In this document: positions 59,600-64,000 of the stretch, piece by piece
How the letters are laid out: every line of letters starts with the position of its first letter
Numbering within the stretch: the first letter of the stretch is position 1
NCBI RefSeq assembly: GCF_005796185.1
Contig: NZ_VAHM01000010.1
Coordinates: forward strand, 90,516 to 154,515
Direction of reading: 5' to 3'
Length of the DNA stretch: 64,000 nt
From: Pseudarthrobacter sp. NamB4
GTDB taxonomy: Bacteria; Actinomycetota; Actinomycetes; Actinomycetales; Micrococcaceae
The notes under the pieces: generated by a model
Told to the model about the DNA's origin: nothing
Databases searched by the model: none
The model's input: the letters and a program-made list of their open reading frames with translations, nothing else
Program-made: the position numbers and the translations under genes

Positions 59600-60757
59600 T
59601 CAGGAACCGAGAAATTCCTGTATCCGCGAACCCACGCCGAGCAGTTCGGCCACAGCTGCCACGGTCCGCTCTGCCGCCAATCCATCACCATAGGGGTTGA
59701 CTGCGTTGGCCATTGCATCGAAATGCGTTTGGTCGTTCAGCAGGCGGTCCACCTCTTTGAAGATGCGTTCTTCGTCGGTGCCAATCAGTGCCACCGTACC
59801 GGCGTGGACTGCTTCGGGCCGTTCAGTATTGTCCCGCATGACCAGCACCGGCTTGCCCAGGCTTGGCGCTTCTTCCTGGACCCCGCCGGAGTCGGTCAGC
59901 ACAACATGTGACAGGGAGAGCATGCGGGTGAACTCCCCATATGACAGCGGCTCCGTTACGATCACATTGCTCCTTCCCTCGATGGCGGGAAGGACGGCTT
60001 CACGGACTACAGGATTCCGGTGCGCAGGCAACACGATGGTCAGTTCAGGTTCCGCGTCGGCAATCCGGGCCAGTGCGCGCCCCATTCCGCGCATCGCGTC
60101 ACCCTGGTTTTCGCGGCGGTGGGTGGTTACCAGCAGAATCTTCCGGCCGCTGGCAGCCAGCTCCTCGAGCTGCGGGTCCCAGAAGGGGATAGGCTTGTTG
60201 ACGGTTGTCATGAGCGCGTCGATAACGGTGTTACCCGTGACCACGATGTCACCCTCCGTAATGCCCTCGGCCAGGAGGTTGGCCTTGCTGGTGCTAGTGG
60301 GGGCCAAGTGGAGGCTGGCGATCTGGCTGGTGATTTTCCGATTTGCTTCCTCCGGGAAGGGGGAGAATAGATTGCCGCTGCGCAGCCCGGCTTCGACGTG
60401 AACAACGGGAATGCCGTGGTAGAAGGCGGCGATGGCACCGGCTGTTGACGTTGTTGTGTCGCCCTGAACGATGACCGCGTCAGACTTGCTGGCCGTGAAG
60501 AGCTTGTCCAGGCCGTCAATGGTGCGGGTCATGATGGCGGACAAGGACTGTCGCTGCTGCAGGATGTTGAGGTCGTGGTGCGGAACGATGCCAAACAGTT
60601 CGTTGACCTGGTCCAGCATTTCCCGGTGCTGCCCGGTCACCGTCACCGTGCAGTCGAAGTCAGGGGATTCCTGCAGGGCGGTGATGATGGGTGCCATTTT
60701 GATGGCTTCTGGACGGGTGCCGTAGATAGGCATGACTGTAGGCAAGGATTCCCCCAA
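59600..60757 (-). CDS. wecB: UDP-N-acetylglucosamine 2-epimerase (non-hydrolysing)
   Basis: 385 residues. PIYGTRPEAIKMAPII, TGQHREMLDQV, VQGDTTTSTAGAIAAFY, VEAGLRSGNLFSPFPEEANR, TTHRRENQGD and LTDSGGVQEEAPSLG are diagnostic. Makes UDP-ManNAc, the WecC substrate. The start may be TTG 60757 or TTG 60745 (GGGGGA just upstream). 96 bp before the lyase fusion gene on the same strand. Confidence 0.94.
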   Translation of the reverse strand: MGESLPTVMPIYGTRPEAIKMAPIITALQESPDFDCTVTVTGQHREMLDQVNELFGIVPHHDLNILQQRQSLSAIMTRTIDGLDKLFTASKSDAVIVQGDTTTSTAGAIAAFYHGIPVVHVEAGLRSGNLFSPFPEEANRKITSQIASLHLAPTSTSKANLLAEGITEGDIVVTGNTVIDALMTTVNKPIPFWDPQLEELAASGRKILLVTTHRRENQGDAMRGMGRALARIADAEPELTIVLPAHRNPVVREAVLPAIEGRSNVIVTEPLSYGEFTRMLSLSHVVLTDSGGVQEEAPSLGKPVLVMRDNTERPEAVHAGTVALIGTDEERIFKEVDRLLNDQTHFDAMANAVNPYGDGLAAERTVAAVAELLGVGSRIQEFLGS

Positions 60758-60831
60758 GAAAGGATGTGAGTAACGCCCTGATGCTACAGCAAACGCACTT
60801 CGGGGACGTATTCGTTGAGGTTCACCTGGTG

Positions 60832-61074
60832 TCAGGTGATAAAGATCAAAGCAAACGCGAGCACAGGAATGCTGATGGCGACCAGAGTCACTAGGATCAG
60901 TGCCACGATGCGTTTGCTCCGGTGGCTGGTTTTTCTACGAACGAGTGGACTTGGATCAGTTTGGGAAACCGGGGTGCGGAGCGGCGGGGAGGTTGGAGTT
61001 TCCCGGCGGAGACGCCGTGAGCGCATATGCCTGGGAGCAGGTGCAATCGGCTCCGGGGGGTTGGCAGTCACCAT
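60832..61074 (-). CDS. Small single-pass membrane protein
   Basis: 80 residues. Basic, Pro-rich cytoplasmic part (1-55, RRKTSHRSKR) and a C-terminal membrane helix IVALILVTLVAISIPVLAFA ending two or three residues before the stop. Weak ribosome site. Lies between the YdcF-like gene and wecB on the same strand. Function unknown; tail-anchored topology. Confidence 0.6.
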   Translation of the reverse strand: MVTANPPEPIAPAPRHMRSRRLRRETPTSPPLRTPVSQTDPSPLVRRKTSHRSKRIVALILVTLVAISIPVLAFALIFIT

Positions 61075-61138
61075 CTGTTATTCACTCCTCCCTGCACTTG
61101 GATTTATGCTGGCTGTGGAATTCCCGCCACGGCGAACG

Positions 61139-61807
61139 TCACCGGCATTCCGGCCGCAGTGTTACATCCAACAGGCCGCCGGTCTCCACCACAAACCTGT
61201 CCACCCATTGTTTCAGGTTGAAGTCCGGAGTTGACCCGAGCAATTCAACGTGTGCTGTGGTGCACTGACCGATCAGCAGCCCCGCGCGCGCCATGTGGTA
61301 GCGCGACGTAACCACGGTAATAGTGGTCCAGCCTTCGGCGGCTACCAGGTCACTGAGGGCACGCGCCTCCCCTCGGGTGTCCTTTTCGTCTAGCGTCAGG
61401 CAAAGCAGCCCGTCAGGGCGGAGGGAATTCGTGTGGCACAGAGCATCCGCAGTGGCGTTTCCCGGGGTGTCCGTGTGCGAAACCACAAGCACTGGGATAT
61501 CAAGAGATTCTTGTAGTCGTTGAGCCACGGGAAGACGCTCCGTGCTGGCGCCTCCAAGCATGATCACCGCGTCCGTCCTCGTGGGCGGCGGATGCTGGAC
61601 GTTATAGAACAGCTGGAAGGCCATGATCAACCACAGCACCAAGGCCACCCAAACCGCGGCGAACATGCGGCGCGCGAACAGCACGAAGGCTACGGAATCA
61701 GGCACGGTCCAGTGTGCCACGAGTTCATGTCCGCGGCCGAACCCACCTGGTGCATTAGGCGGCGGGGAAATCCGATCGTGCCTGCTCCACCCAGTTTGTT
61801 CCGTCAA
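61139..61807 (-). CDS. YdcF/ElyC-like (DUF218) membrane protein
   Basis: 222 residues. A membrane helix near 45-70 (MFAAVWVALVLWLIMAFQLF), then the DUF218 domain outside: DAVIMLGGASTERLPVAQRL, KDTRGEARALSDLV and VVTSRYHMARAGLL. Family members act in envelope polysaccharide or lipid-carrier biology (ElyC, SanA). The first 18 codons overlap the upstream beta-helix gene, so a downstream start is possible. Confidence 0.85.
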   Translation of the reverse strand: MTEQTGWSRHDRISPPPNAPGGFGRGHELVAHWTVPDSVAFVLFARRMFAAVWVALVLWLIMAFQLFYNVQHPPPTRTDAVIMLGGASTERLPVAQRLQESLDIPVLVVSHTDTPGNATADALCHTNSLRPDGLLCLTLDEKDTRGEARALSDLVAAEGWTTITVVTSRYHMARAGLLIGQCTTAHVELLGSTPDFNLKQWVDRFVVETGGLLDVTLRPECR

Positions 61808-63761
61808 AACCTAAAGTGATCGAGTCCCTACCTGAGTCCAGGGTGAAAGCAGAAACGGTGCGTATGTTGCCGGTTCCTAGCACTTTTATATCCCGCGCGT
61901 TGGCCAGCGTCCTGATGGTGATTATTTGACCTTTTGATCCCCCGTTGATTTTGAGCAGGTTATCGGTGACTGCGCCTGATTCGGTGTCAAGGACCACGTA
62001 TCTGGCGGTGGGGGTCACAGTGACAGTGTCGGCGGAAAGAACCCGGTGCAGGTAGCCCGGATCGTCTCCGGAGGAAGGAGCTAGATCGGTTACTGAAACG
62101 GTGGTGGTGCCTTCAATCCCCTTGTTGTGCGCCGCCGACACGCCCCGTGCATTTGTTATCAGGCAGGCATAGTTGCCGCCAACCCGGATCGCCGTATTAC
62201 CAATTGCTGTCACCCCCAGTTCAGGTCCGGTGGTGGCCGAGGTGCCTCCGATGACAACTCCGTTGCCGGTGATATCGGCTACGACGTTGTTCGATACATT
62301 GATGTATTCGTACACTGCCTTGGTTCCACGCGCCCCTGACCGCACATGGATGGCCGCGCTGCCGCTGTGGCGGACTTCGTTGTCGGTGACATTGATTCTG
62401 CCTGGCAGGTCGGATTCGTTATGCACGCTGATGCCGTTGGACACTGTGTTCTTGACCTTGTTGCCCACGATGTGCCCGGACCGGGCCTCGAAGTTGATGC
62501 CCTGGCCGCTGGAACTTAGGACACTGTTGCGTTCAATCCAGATATCTTCGGCTGCCGTGTGGGTGTCGATGGCATCACCTCCGCCTTTCGAGCCAGCGAG
62601 TGCGGTGGATGTACTGCGGACAGTATTGTGGCTGAACAGTATTCGCCGCGGAATCCCGGGGTAGGCCGTTTCGTTGTTGGTGGTGAACGCGTGGCGGACG
62701 TAGTCAATGTCGTTATAGCGGGCGCCGCAGTCATGTGACGCATTGGCAATTGAAATGGCGTAGGCCATAGTGTTGTCCACCGCCCATTTGAGGGTGCAAC
62801 GTTCAGCCCACGCGTTGATGCAGTCGGAGAAGTAGATGTGGCGTCGGTCAACGTTTTCGATTGTCACACCGGATATGCGGACGTTGTTGCCCATCATTAC
62901 GTCGATACCGTATTGGCCCATGGCCGCTGACCGCATTCCCCGGATAGCGCCGGGGCCAAGAATGGTCACGTTCCTCACGGGGCTGATTTTCTGGACATAG
63001 GCAGCGTCTGCAACCGCGTAAGTGGAGCCGGAAATTGGCGCGCTCGTCGTAATTGCGTCCCCGGCCACGGACGCCACGACGCAAAGCTCACCGTATTTCA
63101 CGCTGGTTGAGTAGGTATCAAAAACTGCGTTGGAGGCGAGCCGGAAGATGTCACCGGGCTGCAGGCCGTGCCCGGGAACTGTCACTGTGTACGAGCCGCC
63201 GGGGGAGTTGGCCGTGAGGAGTGATTTACGGGTGTCCTGCGTGCCGCTGGCCTTCAGGACTGCGCCTGGGTTTGAGTGGACGATGACCGCTCCGGCGTCG
63301 ATGACGAGCGTGGTGTTGCTGGCAATCGAGAGTTGGCTGACTTTGTACGTGCCGGATGTGAATCGCACGGTGGTGCCAACTGCGGCGTTGATGGCGGCTT
63401 GGCAGGCTGCTGTGTCGTCAGTGGTGCCGTTCCCGACGGCGCCGAAATCTTTGGCGATGAAGGCGAGGTTTCCTTTGGCCACGTAGGTAGTGGAGAGGTC
63501 GGGCAGTTGTGATGTTGGGATCTTCGCCCCCGGATCAAGGGTTGCCACTCCCGAGGCTGCTCCCTTTTCCGCTGTGGGAACATACGTGGTTTGATTCCTG
63601 TCATCTGCCGCGGCGTTGGCGCCCTGTGCGCTGACAGCTGTGATGGCTGATGCACCCGTAAGTGCTGTCACCAGTGTTCCCAGCCTGAGAAGTCCGCGCC
63701 GTTCTATTCCAGCGGTGGCTTCGAGGGCCAGTTGTTTGGTTATTCTGTTGAGCCTAGACAC
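61755..63761 (-). CDS. Exported right-handed beta-helix protein (pectate lyase 3-like)
   Basis: 668 residues, GTG start with GGAGGT 6 nt upstream. The N-terminus ERRGLLRLGTLVTALTG with AQGANAAA looks like a twin-arginine or Sec signal (cleavage near 50). IAKDFGAVGNGTTDDTAACQ near 108 starts the pectate-lyase-3 beta-helix, with repeated N-x-V/S rungs to about 560; the tail LDSGRDSITLGFDGTNWVEQ resembles phage tail-spike ends. Likely an outside depolymerase or scaffold for the locus polymer. First gene of the minus operon. Confidence 0.88.
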   Translation of the reverse strand: MSRLNRITKQLALEATAGIERRGLLRLGTLVTALTGASAITAVSAQGANAAADDRNQTTYVPTAEKGAASGVATLDPGAKIPTSQLPDLSTTYVAKGNLAFIAKDFGAVGNGTTDDTAACQAAINAAVGTTVRFTSGTYKVSQLSIASNTTLVIDAGAVIVHSNPGAVLKASGTQDTRKSLLTANSPGGSYTVTVPGHGLQPGDIFRLASNAVFDTYSTSVKYGELCVVASVAGDAITTSAPISGSTYAVADAAYVQKISPVRNVTILGPGAIRGMRSAAMGQYGIDVMMGNNVRISGVTIENVDRRHIYFSDCINAWAERCTLKWAVDNTMAYAISIANASHDCGARYNDIDYVRHAFTTNNETAYPGIPRRILFSHNTVRSTSTALAGSKGGGDAIDTHTAAEDIWIERNSVLSSSGQGINFEARSGHIVGNKVKNTVSNGISVHNESDLPGRINVTDNEVRHSGSAAIHVRSGARGTKAVYEYINVSNNVVADITGNGVVIGGTSATTGPELGVTAIGNTAIRVGGNYACLITNARGVSAAHNKGIEGTTTVSVTDLAPSSGDDPGYLHRVLSADTVTVTPTARYVVLDTESGAVTDNLLKINGGSKGQIITIRTLANARDIKVLGTGNIRTVSAFTLDSGRDSITLGFDGTNWVEQARSDFPAA

Positions 63762-63891
63762 GACTACACCTCCATTGGCGAGAACCTGGGAGCGCCCTGG
63801 TGTAGAAGCTATGTATTGGGAAACCCTGAAACTAGCGTGTAGGCTACGCGTTTAAATTGCCGGGAGTACTGGTCCGTTCGGACAGGTACTC

Positions 63892-64000
63892 ATGCTGGAA
63901 GGTAGACACACCGAGTTGGCCGCTGCGCTGCTGGCGGACATTTTCCGGAACAAGCTGGGCGGGGAGGCGTCCAACGGGGGCCTGACTCACGCCATGGAGT
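63892..64000 (+). CDS. 5' end of a gene running off the window
   Basis: ATG 63892 opens a frame with LEGRHTELAAALLADIFRNK, still open at 64000. Upstream in frame there is a TAA near 63851, so this ATG is the likely start. Divergent from the beta-helix gene, sharing a 130-bp promoter region. Product not recognised. Confidence 0.45.
   Translation, partial: MLEGRHTELAAALLADIFRNKLGGEASNGGLTHAME

Noticed and set aside
1..64000. tRNA genes, rRNA genes, riboswitches, insertion sequences, origins
   Set aside because: Looked for by eye in gaps between genes; no cloverleaf, conserved rRNA block, transposase or DnaA-box cluster was seen. A covariance search could still find a small RNA.

Overview
The window is a high-GC actinobacterial chromosome segment, most like the Arthrobacter/Pseudarthrobacter group of Micrococcales. 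This rests on gene content and codon usage (GC-rich third positions, GTG/TTG starts, a PaaABCDE block, an OleA-OleBC-OleD set with fused OleB and OleC, DUF2795 and CsbD stress proteins, PknB-type kinase), not on any search. No tRNA, rRNA, CRISPR array, phage or insertion sequence was recognised.

Layout. 1-14.8 kb is a patchwork of housekeeping and stress genes: an M20 peptidase overlapping a YbdK-type ligase, a FetB-like permease, CsbD, an Asp-nucleophile alpha/beta hydrolase, a Zur-controlled CobW-like/RpmJ pair, a MerR regulator divergent from a SulP anion transporter, an ANTAR regulator, a HAD dehalogenase, a cupin, a flavodoxin-like protein, DUF2795 and several small proteins. 15.0-19.7 kb is a compact long-chain olefin cluster (oleA, oleBC, oleD). 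21.4-26.4 kb is the phenylacetyl-CoA epoxidase operon paaABCDE plus an enoyl-CoA hydratase, behind a PaaR-like operator. 26.2-35.1 kb is a zinc island: znuA-znuC-znuB-zur, a damaged second cobW/rpmJ locus and a four-gene family-5 binding-protein ABC transporter. 35.2-37.5 kb holds a membrane Ser/Thr kinase, a lipoprotein and a broken CPBP protease gene.

From galU (38.1 kb) to the right end lies a large exopolysaccharide locus in two opposed blocks. The plus block (41.0-52.7 kb) has a wall-spanning Pro-rich protein, two GT4-type glycosyltransferases, a Wzm/Wzt-type ABC exporter, two CgeB-like/GT2 double-domain transferases, wecC and a coiled-coil protein. The minus block (63.8-52.7 kb) has a secreted beta-helix protein, a YdcF-like protein, wecB, a heparinase II/III-like lyase fused to an alpha/beta hydrolase, another glycosyltransferase and a second heparinase-like protein. 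A GH79-like lipoprotein sits beside galU. WecB plus WecC predict UDP-ManNAcA, so the polymer is probably uronic-acid-containing; the lyases would act on such linkages.

The most interesting signals are: the zinc regulon (Zur-box-like operators inside apparently leaderless promoters, a GTPase-dead CobW-like protein coupled to Zn-free L36, and a frameshifted second copy facing znuA), the polysaccharide locus with cytosolic-looking lyases including a lyase-hydrolase fusion, and several families of intergenic repeats. Starts were adjusted where a Shine-Dalgarno or -10 element decided them.
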